Source: JAUIIK01 sp963745675 (GTDB lineage Bacteria > Chloroflexota > Chloroflexia > Thermomicrobiales > CFX8). Taken from it: 64,000 bases of DNA. Below the pieces are notes generated by a model. The model did no database searches. It was given only the letters and a program-made list of their open reading frames with translations, and was not told the origin of the DNA. Below are positions 9,374 through 17,712 of this stretch, in pieces (position 1 is the stretch's first letter; every line of letters starts with the position of its first letter). Both the position numbers and the translations under genes were made by a program. The DNA lies in the NCBI GenBank assembly GCA_963745675.1, contig CAVUYM010000011.1, forward strand, positions 62,001 through 126,000, given 5' to 3'.

Positions 9374-10006
9374 ATGGTGGAGTTCAAACCTGGCGAGATG
9401 GAGACACCGGACGTCTATAAGTTGCTGACGGGGCTGGTTGTGCCGCGCCCGATTGGCTGGGCGTCGACGCTCAGTCCTGAGGGTGTCCACAATCTCGCGC
9501 CCTTCAGCTTCTTCATGGCGATCACGTCGAGTCCTCCACACATCGCGCTATCGGTCGGCGCGCGCGAAGGCGAATCGAAGGACACGCTGCGCAACATCCG
9601 GCATAACGGCGAGTTCGTGATCAACACCGTCAGCGCCGAACTTGGCCTGCACATGTCGGGTTCCGCAGTCGAACTACCGCCGGATGTCAGCGAGTTTGAG
9701 GCGACGGGCCTGACGGCGATTGCCAGCGCAGTCGTCAAACCGATGCGGGTGGCCGAGGCTCCGGCGCATTTGGAGTGTGTCAGCCAGCAGATCATCGCGG
9801 TTGGTGGCGAACCCTACAGTGGACACCTGGTCATTGCCGAGGTCGTCCACATCCACGTTCGCGACGATCTGTTGCTCGAACGCAACCGCATCGACCTCCA
9901 GAAGCTCGACGCGGTCGGTCGCCTGGCCGGCAACTGGTATTGCTCAACGACCGACCAGTACGAGATGGCGCGGTCGCTGGAGCCGCTCAAGGCGCAGATG
10001 GGCTGA
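9374..10006 (+). CDS. Flavin reductase-like FMN-binding protein
   Basis: About 210 residues of the flavin reductase (DIM6/NTAB) family. Key segments are YKLLTGLVVPRPIGWAST near the N-terminus, NLAPFSFFMAITSSPP, then KDTLRNIRHNGEFVINTV, all typical of the FMN-binding split barrel. The C-terminal RLAGNWYCSTTDQYEMAR is also common in the family. GGAGG lies directly upstream; ATG 9374 or GTG 9377 are both possible, with longer in-frame starts at 9332 and 9362 less likely. Family members reduce flavin or are components of two-component monooxygenases; no partner oxygenase is adjacent. Confidence 0.85.
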   Translation: MVEFKPGEMETPDVYKLLTGLVVPRPIGWASTLSPEGVHNLAPFSFFMAITSSPPHIALSVGAREGESKDTLRNIRHNGEFVINTVSAELGLHMSGSAVELPPDVSEFEATGLTAIASAVVKPMRVAEAPAHLECVSQQIIAVGGEPYSGHLVIAEVVHIHVRDDLLLERNRIDLQKLDAVGRLAGNWYCSTTDQYEMARSLEPLKAQMG

Positions 10007-10069
10007 CAAAGGCCACTACCAGTATTGCGGCGGCAGCGGCCCAGTCGTCGCTTTCGGCTCTTCTGAATG

Positions 10070-10546
10070 TCATTCCGACTGGCACGCCTGCCAGAGATCG
10101 CGTGTTAGCTCGGCTTGACCGAGATGTTCGGCGGTGTGGCGGGCGACGACGATTAGGACCTCGCGCCCAGAGATCTGGCCGCGCCTTGGGTGATTGCAGA
10201 GTGTCACCAGTTGCTCGTCCGATAGATCGCCCAGGGCTTGCTCTAGCCTGGGGCGAAGTGTTTCCCAGCGCTCACGCAACTCGGGCATACTACGATCGCG
10301 CACCGTGAATTCGCCCGCACGACTCTGGTTGAGCGATTGACCGCAAAGTGTTTCCAGGATATTTTCCTGGGCATTGCCGAGGGTGTGGAATGCGAGCGCG
10401 GCGATACTGTTCGTTTGCGGTGCCGGCGGCTCCCAGCGAAATCCGTCATCTTCGATCTCCAACGCCAACGATACGAGCCGGTCGATAGAGCTGGAGATAT
10501 AGCGCCAAAATATGGTGGCTTCGCCGTTCGTCGCTTGAGCAACCAT
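10070..10546 (-). CDS. DinB-superfamily protein (four-helix bundle)
   Basis: 158 residues with the DinB/YfiT layout: an N-terminal helix IFWRYISSSIDRLVSLALE, a conserved His in ALAFHTLGNAQENI, and a C-terminal HTAEHLGQAELTRDL. The two distal His residues would form the usual metal site. Members include thiol S-transferases and proteins of unknown role. It is convergent with the flavin reductase-like gene and downstream of the ABC permease genes on the same strand, but separated from them by about 115 nt. Confidence 0.82.
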   Translation of the reverse strand: MVAQATNGEATIFWRYISSSIDRLVSLALEIEDDGFRWEPPAPQTNSIAALAFHTLGNAQENILETLCGQSLNQSRAGEFTVRDRSMPELRERWETLRPRLEQALGDLSDEQLVTLCNHPRRGQISGREVLIVVARHTAEHLGQAELTRDLWQACQSE

Positions 10547-10662
10547 GATACTTTTCTTTGCTCCTCAATTCGAGATCTGTATTCACGATGCAGATTATGA
10601 CACGCGAGGTCTCCTGAGGTGCCGGCATTTTTCCCTCGGTTCCTCGATGCGGCCTTTGCGAA

Positions 10663-11595
10663 TCAGAGGGAGGCGCGCTGGTGAGGATCCATCAGATCGC
10701 GGAGTCCGTCGCCGACGAAGTTGATCGAGAGTGTCGTGATGAATATAGCGAGGCCCGGCAGTGTCGGGAGCCAGACATCACTCCAGGCGAACATGAAGGA
10801 TTGTGATTCCTGAAGCATGTAGCCCCAGCTCGGGGTGGGTGGTTGGACCCCAAGGCCGAGGAAGCTGAGAAAGGCTTCGGCGATGATGAGCCGCGCTACC
10901 TGGACCGTTCCGATGACGATGATCGCGTTCATGGTGTTTGGCATGATGTGGCGAACGATGAGTCGCACGTGGCCCAGCCCGACGACCCTGCCCGCCTCGA
11001 TGTATTCCAGGTTCTTGATACGTTCAACTTCGAACTTAATCACCCGTGTATAGATTGGCCACGAGCCGACGCCGAGAACGATCACGACGTTGGTGAAGCT
11101 CGCGCCGAGCACCGCGATGACTGCCAGGGCGAGGAGGATGAAGGGGAAGGTCATCATGACGTTCACGAGTGTCGACACGATGGAGTCGACGAATCCCCCG
11201 AAATACCCGGCGATCACGCCCAGAAATATCCCGATCGCTCCGGCTACAAGCGTCGCCAGCAGGCCGACAGAGAGTGCGATGCGGGCGCCGTACATCAAGC
11301 GTGTTGCGTAGTCTCGCCCGATGCCGTCTGTGCCCAGGGGGTGTGACCATGAGCCACCTTCCTGCCAGGCTGGCGGATGCAATCGTTCAGTAATCCGGCC
11401 TTCCTCGGGTGTGTAGGGTGTCAGGATCGGCGCTGCAACCGCGATGAAGACAAGAATAGCCAGAATGGACGCGCCAGCGACCGACATGCGCAGCTTCCAG
11501 GCCGCCCGCATATACGACTTCAATGTCCGCCGCCGAATGCGTTGATGGGCGAGCATCGATTCGGCTTGACTCGCGGTAGAGCTGGTGCTTGCCAC
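10663..11595 (-). CDS. Peptide-type ABC transporter permease (DppC/OppC)
   Basis: 310-residue inner-membrane permease. An N-terminal cytoplasmic tail and first helix (SILAILVFIAVAAPIL) precede PLGTDGIGRDYATRLMYGARIAL, the hallmark of the C subunit, and the EAA loop EAGRVVGLGHVRLIVRHIMPNT contacts the ATPase. It starts at GTG 11595 with GAGGAAG upstream. It is the last gene of a three-gene unit (binding protein, B permease, C permease). The ATPase genes usually present are not in the window, so the transporter must borrow or encode them elsewhere. Confidence 0.92.
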   Translation of the reverse strand: MASTSSTASQAESMLAHQRIRRRTLKSYMRAAWKLRMSVAGASILAILVFIAVAAPILTPYTPEEGRITERLHPPAWQEGGSWSHPLGTDGIGRDYATRLMYGARIALSVGLLATLVAGAIGIFLGVIAGYFGGFVDSIVSTLVNVMMTFPFILLALAVIAVLGASFTNVVIVLGVGSWPIYTRVIKFEVERIKNLEYIEAGRVVGLGHVRLIVRHIMPNTMNAIIVIGTVQVARLIIAEAFLSFLGLGVQPPTPSWGYMLQESQSFMFAWSDVWLPTLPGLAIFITTLSINFVGDGLRDLMDPHQRASL

Positions 11596-11677
11596 GACTA
11601 CTTCCTCGCTAACTGTCCCTCGAACCGGCCGGCATAGGCGCTTGGGCCGTAGTGCGGTTGGTCGACTCGTCTCTCGA

Positions 11678-12607
11678 TCATCTTCTGATGCGAGGGTCTA
11701 ACACGCCAACGACGAGATCGACTGCCAGGTTCACAATACTGATGATGACTGCCAGGGTCACGACCGCCGCCTGGGTGACCGGGAAATCGGCGTTCCGGAT
11801 TGATTCTATTGCCAGCAGACCGACCCCGGGCCAGGCGAAGACAGATTCTGTGATCACTGCCCCGCCGAGAAGTTGGCCGAACTGCAGCCCGAGCACGGTG
11901 ATGACCGGGATGATCGAGTTGCGAAACGCGTGCCGGACCAGCACGGTGCGTTCTTTCACGCCTTTTGCTCGGGCTGTCCGCACGTAGTCCTGAGTGAGGG
12001 CGTCTAGCACGCCAGAGCGAACGAGTCGCTCGGTAACCGGCGCCAGAAAGACACCGAGGACGACTGTCGGCAGGACCAAGTGTTTCAGGCGGTCAATGCC
12101 AAAATCACCGTATCCGGAAGGCGGTAACCACTTCAGATTGACCCCGAAGACGATGATGAGCATCAGTCCGAGCCAGAAGATTGGCATCGCCTGGCCGGCA
12201 ACGACGAATAATGTCGTCAGGTTCTCCCAGATGCTGTGGCGTTTGTAGGCTGAGATGATGCCCATCGGAATGGCGATACAGGTTGCAAGCACAGTGCCGG
12301 TAAGAGTCAAGAGCAACGTCGCCGGCATACGTTCCATGACGATCGTAAGCGCAGAGCGCTCTGTGCGGAAGGATGTGCCGAAGTCGCCACGAATCGCATG
12401 GGCCAGGAAGTCGCCGTACTGGACGATGAGGGGACGGTTGAAGCCCATCTGTTCCCGGAAGACTTCGCGTTGCTCGTACGGTGTTTCGGGGGGTAGCAAG
12501 ACGTTGGCTGGATCACCAATCATGTTGGTGATAACGAATACGATGACCGAGATGCCGAATACGGCGATGATCATCTGTACCATGCGACTTGCAATGTACG
12601 CGCCCAC
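11678..12607 (-). CDS. Peptide-type ABC transporter permease (DppB/OppB)
   Basis: 309-residue permease with the B-subunit N-terminus (YIASRMVQMIIAVFGISVIVF), a FREQMGFNRPLIVQYGDFL region and the EAA loop RTARAKGVKERTVLVRHAFRN. It starts at GTG 12607; the upstream GGGG is about 11 nt away. It lies between the substrate-binding protein gene (92 nt upstream) and the C permease gene (82 nt downstream). Family substrates are oligopeptides, dipeptides, nickel or sugars. Confidence 0.92.
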   Translation of the reverse strand: MGAYIASRMVQMIIAVFGISVIVFVITNMIGDPANVLLPPETPYEQREVFREQMGFNRPLIVQYGDFLAHAIRGDFGTSFRTERSALTIVMERMPATLLLTLTGTVLATCIAIPMGIISAYKRHSIWENLTTLFVVAGQAMPIFWLGLMLIIVFGVNLKWLPPSGYGDFGIDRLKHLVLPTVVLGVFLAPVTERLVRSGVLDALTQDYVRTARAKGVKERTVLVRHAFRNSIIPVITVLGLQFGQLLGGAVITESVFAWPGVGLLAIESIRNADFPVTQAAVVTLAVIISIVNLAVDLVVGVLDPRIRR

Positions 12608-12699
12608 GGTTGCTTATTCCCCTACGAATACTGACCGGCTCCTGGTGAAGATGAGGAATGTGCCGCAATACATTGCAGCACATCCCCCGTCTCGTCGGT

Positions 12700-14454
12700 T
12701 TATGCCTTGGGCCGCGCGGTGAAGTACTGGTCAATCTCATCGGGTCTTGGCGACCATTCGACATCGTTGTTGACGCCCCAGACGGAGTGGAAGCCCCACA
12801 TGAAGATCATTGGCGCTTCTGCGCGGACGATGCGTTGAGCATCGGCGTAGATCTTTAGGCGCGCTTCCGGATCAAGCGATCCACGGCCGTCTTCCAGTAA
12901 AGCGTCGAGTTCGGCATTGTTGTAGTAGGTGAAGATCGAGCTGCTATGAAGCATGTCCCAGTAGATGCCATCGGCGTCGAAGACCGAGTAGGAACCCCAG
13001 TTGTAGTTCATCATGTCGCCGCCGTTGCCCTCGTTGTGGCGCGTCGTGAAGACGTTGCCATCGCTGAGGGTCTCGAATTCCGCCCGGATGCCGACCGCTT
13101 CCAGGTCGCGCTGCATAGCCTGGTCGACCTGATCCTGGTTTGGCATGGACGATGGGCCGCGCAGCCACTTGACATCGATGCCGTCCGGATAGCCGGCTTC
13201 TTCGAGCAACTGCTTTGCCAGATCGGGATCGTATTTGTGCGGTTCAACTGTTGGGTCAAAACCAAAGTGCTTCGGATTCAGCAGCGCTGGCGCCCGATCT
13301 CCGCCGGGCTGCAACGAAGCGATGTAGCCTTCGATATCGACGGCATGATTGGCGGCGTTGCGCACCTTTGCCTCCTGGAACGGGCTCGGTCCCGAACGGC
13401 CCATTGCGTCCAGGCGCACAAATCCGACGCGTAGGATCGCCTGGGTGATCGGTGTTGCAACACCGGAATTCGCGACCGTCTCCATCTGGTCAAACGGGAC
13501 GACGCGGATGATGTCGGCGTTGCCCGCCAGGAGCTCGGCAAGTTGTGTCGGCAGGCCAGGGACGATGCGCAGGACCAGCTTTTCGTAGGCTGCGTTGACA
13601 TTGGAGTTCCAGTAGTTGGGATTGCGGGTGAGATCGATCTCCTGGCCTTTTTTCCATTCCTCGAGCATATACGGGCCGGTTCCGACCGGATGCTCCGCCA
13701 GATAGGCGTCTCCCTCGGCCTGGGCCAGTTTTTCGGGGATCATCTGGAAGTTCTGGAGGCGCTCGGTGAAGATCGGGTACGGCTCTTTGGTCGTTACGTG
13801 AACGGTGTAGTCGTCGATGACTTCGACACCGGCGATAGCGACATGGTTGCCAATTTGTGGGCTGGCTTGTTCCGGATTGATGATCCGTTCCCAATTCCAC
13901 TTCACCGTTTCAGCGGTGAAGGGGTCGCCATTGTGGAAGGTCACATCATCGCGGAGTTTCATCTCCCAGACAGTGGGCTCGATGTTCTCCCAACTCTCGG
14001 CGAGCCACGGTTCGATCAGGTTCGTTTCCCGGTTGCGTACTCCGAGATTGTCGTGCGTGTGATAGAAGACGATGATCCCAGTGCGCAGGTTGTGCATGTG
14101 CGGGTCCATCGTCGGTAGATCGGACTCGCTGATGATGACCGTCAACGTTCCGCCGTCGCCCGTGCTGCCGCTATCCTCGGCTGCAGTTGGCTCCGGCGCG
14201 CTGGCCTCGGTTGCGGTCGGTTCGTCTGCGGTGTCCGGGGCGGGGGTGTTGGTAGCCGCGCCGCCAGATGCGCCGCCATCATCATCGTCATCATCGCCGC
14301 CACAGGCCGCGAGGAGACCCATTGCGCCAGCGCTGCCAGCCCAGACCATAGCGGCCTTCATCAGTGTCCTACGGTCGATTCGGCCCTCTTGATAGAATCG
14401 CTCCCAATTTGCGTAAACTCGATCGGCAAGTTCGCGCGGACTCAGAGAACTCAT
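12700..14454 (-). CDS. Family-5 extracellular solute-binding lipoprotein of the ABC transporter
   Basis: 584 residues. The N-terminus has RIDRRTLMKAAMVWAG and then GLLAACGG, which suggest a Tat-type lipoprotein signal with the lipidated Cys in a LAAC lipobox near residue 50. An Asp-run and a Ala/Pro/Thr-rich linker of about 50 residues follow, then an SBP_bac_5 domain with LAESWENIEPTVWEMKLRDDVTFHNG and TGPYMLEEWKKGQEI. ATG 14454 has AGGGGG upstream. It captures the substrate outside the cell for the two permeases encoded downstream. The substrate is not predictable. Confidence 0.92.
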   Translation of the reverse strand: MSSLSPRELADRVYANWERFYQEGRIDRRTLMKAAMVWAGSAGAMGLLAACGGDDDDDDGGASGGAATNTPAPDTADEPTATEASAPEPTAAEDSGSTGDGGTLTVIISESDLPTMDPHMHNLRTGIIVFYHTHDNLGVRNRETNLIEPWLAESWENIEPTVWEMKLRDDVTFHNGDPFTAETVKWNWERIINPEQASPQIGNHVAIAGVEVIDDYTVHVTTKEPYPIFTERLQNFQMIPEKLAQAEGDAYLAEHPVGTGPYMLEEWKKGQEIDLTRNPNYWNSNVNAAYEKLVLRIVPGLPTQLAELLAGNADIIRVVPFDQMETVANSGVATPITQAILRVGFVRLDAMGRSGPSPFQEAKVRNAANHAVDIEGYIASLQPGGDRAPALLNPKHFGFDPTVEPHKYDPDLAKQLLEEAGYPDGIDVKWLRGPSSMPNQDQVDQAMQRDLEAVGIRAEFETLSDGNVFTTRHNEGNGGDMMNYNWGSYSVFDADGIYWDMLHSSSIFTYYNNAELDALLEDGRGSLDPEARLKIYADAQRIVRAEAPMIFMWGFHSVWGVNNDVEWSPRPDEIDQYFTARPKA

Positions 14455-15078
14455 GCATCCCCCTAAAAAGACGACGAGTAGGTATTTCCTTACGCCCTCT
14501 GGTCGGGTGGGACTCACGAGAGCGTCGTCGTCACTATTTGCGCTACAGCGAAACCGTTGGGAGCATAGCCTTACCTTCGTCCGTACGTCAACACCTGAAG
14601 ATAGTCTTCTGACAAATCTGGAGGATACTTGCAGACAATTAGTATGAACAGGGCACCGAATAAGCACCCTCTTTCAACGCCGCTTCTATTCGCTTAGGGA
14701 TCCCGTTCTTATTGAAGGTATCGGGAATTTTGGAGACCATGGCGCTTACTGCGAGCGCTGATTGAGGCGGGGATTGCGAGGATAGTAATCGAATACAGAT
14801 GATTCGTGCTCTTACAGATTGCGGATAAACGTCTGGATGTTAACGGGCCAATTAGTTCGCGTTGCGCTAACCATGGCTCATCCAGCACAATTTGCCCACT
14901 CGACTCCAGCGCGCTTTAAGTCCGATGCCTGCAATCGAATACGCTCCTCTGTCAGAGTGAGCGCGACGAGCAACTCGAGCGATTTGGAGACGTAGCGCCA
15001 GAGGAGGCGGCTTCCTGGCCTGCGAACTGTCTGGACATAAAGCCATCCCGTTTCGGCACGTCGTAGGCGTCCAGTGAA
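14455..15078. other. Intergenic region, possible coding remnant at 14878-15078
   Basis: About 620 nt between the transporter and the aminotransferase genes. Most of it shows no feature. On the minus strand, directly after the aminotransferase stop, 14878-15078 stays open and includes LWRYVSKSLELLVALTLTEE, which resembles the first helix of the DinB protein at 10070-10546 (FWRYISSSIDRLVSLALEIE). There is no start codon or ribosome site. It may be a broken DinB fragment, or chance. Confidence 0.3.
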
Positions 15079-16224
15079 TCAGCCGAGCACGAGGCGCATG
15101 CGGCTGATCGCCTCTTCGAGAACCTCGATGGGTTGGAGCAGGGTCATCCTCATATAGTCGCCCCAATGAGCGCCGAAGCCGGTGCCGGGGAAGATCAGCA
15201 CCTTGGCCTCCTTCAGAAAACGGTATGAGAGGGCGGTCGATTCGATGCCGGTTGAAGCGGTGTTGGTCCAGATATAGAGCCCACCCCTCGGCGTCCCGTA
15301 GGTGAAGCCCATCTCGTCGAGCGCGCCCATCAGCAGCTTCCGGCGGGCGGCGTAGGTCTGGCGCATCTCTTCGACGCATTCCTGCGGGCCGTTGAGGGCG
15401 GTTACTCCCGCCCACTGTGAGACGGTCGGAGCCTGGAGATTGACCATCTCCTTCAGGGCCGTCGCAACCCTGATGAACTCGGGCGGCCCGGCCAGGTAGC
15501 CGATCCTCCAGCCGGTCATGGCGTAGGTCTTCGAGAGGCCGTTGAGGGTGATCGTGCGTTCCTTCATGCCGGGCAGCGAGGCGATGCTGAGCTGTTTGGC
15601 ATCGTCATAGAGGAACTTCTCGTAGATCTCGTCGGAGATGACGATCAGGTCGCGTTCGATCGCGATCTCGGCCAGACGGCGGACGTTGTCGGGCGAGACA
15701 ATACCGGCCGTCGGGTTGTTTGGCGAGATCATCAACAGCGCCTTCGTTCGAGGGGTGATGCGTTTGGCGACCTCATCCGGATCGAGATCGAAGTCCTCCG
15801 CCTCGATCGTCGGGACCAGCACCATCCGGCCGCCGGCTAGCTCGATCGCCTCGTCGTAGGAGGTGTAGCGCGGGTCGGGCACCAGCACCTCGTCGCCGGG
15901 CTCGATCAACGCCTGGACGAGCAGGAAGAGCGCTTCCTGGCCGCCGGTCGTCACCAGCACTTCGGTCTCCGGGTCGACGTTGATGCCGTTGTCCCGTGCC
16001 AACTTGCGGGCGATAGCCTCGCGCAGCTCCAGCAGCCCGGTCGGTGGCGCGGGACCGGTGCGCCCTTCGGCGATAGCCTGTTTGGCGGCGGCGATGATGT
16101 GGGCTGGGGTGTCGAGGTCGGGGTCGCCTAAGCCCATCGAGATCGCGCCGGTGGTGGCCTTGGCCAGCTCCATCAGGTCGAAGATGTTGACGCTCGCTGG
16201 CGTTGCCTGAGGCTCACTGACCAT
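15079..16224 (-). CDS. PLP-dependent class I/II aminotransferase
   Basis: 381-residue fold-type I aminotransferase, intact. Motifs: GLGDPDLDTPAHI, the small-substrate loop TTGGQEAL near residue 95, SPNNPTAG near 170, DEIYEKFLY near 200, and the Schiff-base Lys at about residue 232 in NGLSKTYAMTGWRIGY. This is the AspC-like subgroup for aspartate or aromatic amino acids; the exact substrate cannot be told. Its ATG at 16224 overlaps the end of the upstream aminotransferase-like gene by 11 nt, indicating translational coupling. Confidence 0.93.
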   Translation of the reverse strand: MVSEPQATPASVNIFDLMELAKATTGAISMGLGDPDLDTPAHIIAAAKQAIAEGRTGPAPPTGLLELREAIARKLARDNGINVDPETEVLVTTGGQEALFLLVQALIEPGDEVLVPDPRYTSYDEAIELAGGRMVLVPTIEAEDFDLDPDEVAKRITPRTKALLMISPNNPTAGIVSPDNVRRLAEIAIERDLIVISDEIYEKFLYDDAKQLSIASLPGMKERTITLNGLSKTYAMTGWRIGYLAGPPEFIRVATALKEMVNLQAPTVSQWAGVTALNGPQECVEEMRQTYAARRKLLMGALDEMGFTYGTPRGGLYIWTNTASTGIESTALSYRFLKEAKVLIFPGTGFGAHWGDYMRMTLLQPIEVLEEAISRMRLVLG

Positions 16225-17394
16225 GTCGGATTCCGTTCTGATTCAGGGCGGTGATTGCCTCGACTCCGGTATTCAGTGCTTCATCGGCGCAGCCGAGGTT
16301 GATCCTGATGAACCCCGCTTGTTGCCGGACCGAAGAGTGATCCCGGTTCGACGATCACGTTGGCCCCTTCTTCCAGCATATGGGCTACGGCACGATCGTC
16401 AGGATCGATGCTGCGTGTATCAATGAGGAGCGGGGCATAGGCGTCGGGCTGGATGACATCGAGGCCCGCCTGCCGCAGTCGTTCGATAGTCCGGTCCCGG
16501 CATGCTCTGAAGATATCCCGGCGCTCGACAATCCAATCGTCCGGACCTTCGAGTGCGGCCAGGGCGGCGAACTGGGAGACGGCGGTCGTACAGATCGAAA
16601 GCGCCTGCTTGAGCTCCCGCAACCTGCCGAGTTGGTCTTCTGGTGAGACGAAGTAGCCGACCTGCCAGCCGCGCAGCCCGTGGCTGGTCGAGAAGGAGCC
16701 GATGACGAAGACTTGCTCGGCAAGCTCTCTGTCGGGCCAGCGTTCGTCGTCCGGCTCGTAGCGGCAGTCCGCCAGACTCCGATCGAGGATCACGTTCATC
16801 CCGCGTTCGACGGCTTCTCTTGCGATACTGGCGAGTTCCGCCAATGGCTGCGCCGCTCCGCTGACTGTCGAGGGCGAGGTTAGCACCAGTACGTCGCCTT
16901 CTACACCTTCAAGAGCGCTTGCCTGTGGCCAGAACCGTTCGCTTGCTGTGCCCACCGTCTGCACGGCTTCAGCGCCGATGAACTCGATCATCTCGATCAG
17001 CTGTGGTTCAGCCGGGCCATGGACCAGCGCGCGGCTTGCCGGGCGCGAGCGTCGCCTGGAGCGCGATGTAGAGCGCCTCGGCTCCACCGTTGGTGATGAC
17101 CGTCCGGTCGAGCGTCGCCGAAAAGCCGTTGGCGTTTAGCCGCCCGGCGACGGCCTCGCGTAGTTCCGGGACGCCGGGCCGCACGGTGTAGTGCGTCTCG
17201 CCGCGGTCGAGGGCGTCGCCTGCCGCCTGCTGCACATGCTCTGGTAGTGACGCTGTCACGGGTTGTGTCAGGTTCAGCGCCTGCTGCGTACCGCCTAACC
17301 GCCGTGTGTCGTGTAATTGGGCTAGTTCCAGGGCTCTGCCGGCCAGCGCCCGTCCCATTCTGGTTGGCGGTCTACTTGTGATCCTGTTCTCCAT
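16214..17394 (-). CDS. Aminotransferase-fold protein lacking the PLP lysine (two frameshifts)
   Basis: Upstream partner of the canonical aminotransferase. The N-terminal part shows GETHYTVRPGVPELREAVAGR and TNGGAEALYIALQATLAPG, clearly fold-type I. After a shift near 17040 it continues to SFSTSHGLRGWQVGYFVSPE, which aligns with SKTYAMTGWRIGY of its neighbour but has Thr where the catalytic Lys should be. The usual SPxNPTG loop reads SPSTVSGAA. A second shift near 16325 restores GFIRINLGCADEALNTG and the stop at 16214, overlapping the next gene. The protein may be a non-catalytic partner or a diverged enzyme; substitution AAG to ACC needs two base changes and is not an indel error. Confidence 0.7.
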
Positions 17395-17712
17395 CGTTTC
17401 ACAATCTTGATTCGAACTCGGTCGCCATGCTGATGATCTCGTCCCAGCCTGATCATTCTAGTCTCGAATCGCACGAAGGCATCTCGACAACATGCTGTAG
17501 ATCGGCAGGCGCGATGCTGGCAGGTATTCCAAGCGTCGTCGCGGGCGAGATCGAGGACTGTCATGCGCCCATTTGACGGGCGGCAACTATAGGATAAAGA
17601 CGCTCGGCCTGATCGTCGTTGGAGCGATTTGGGAGGGGATTCGGGGCCGTGCTAGTGTTGCGCGACATTGGTATCTACTTTGAAATGATCGATAGATGAG
17701 AACGGGGTTTGC
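17395..17712. other. Intergenic stretch, divergent promoters
   Basis: About 320 nt between the minus-strand aminotransferase-like gene and the plus-strand exoprotein gene. Both promoters should lie here. I do not recognise clear -35/-10 pairs, repeats or RNA genes. Confidence 0.4.
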
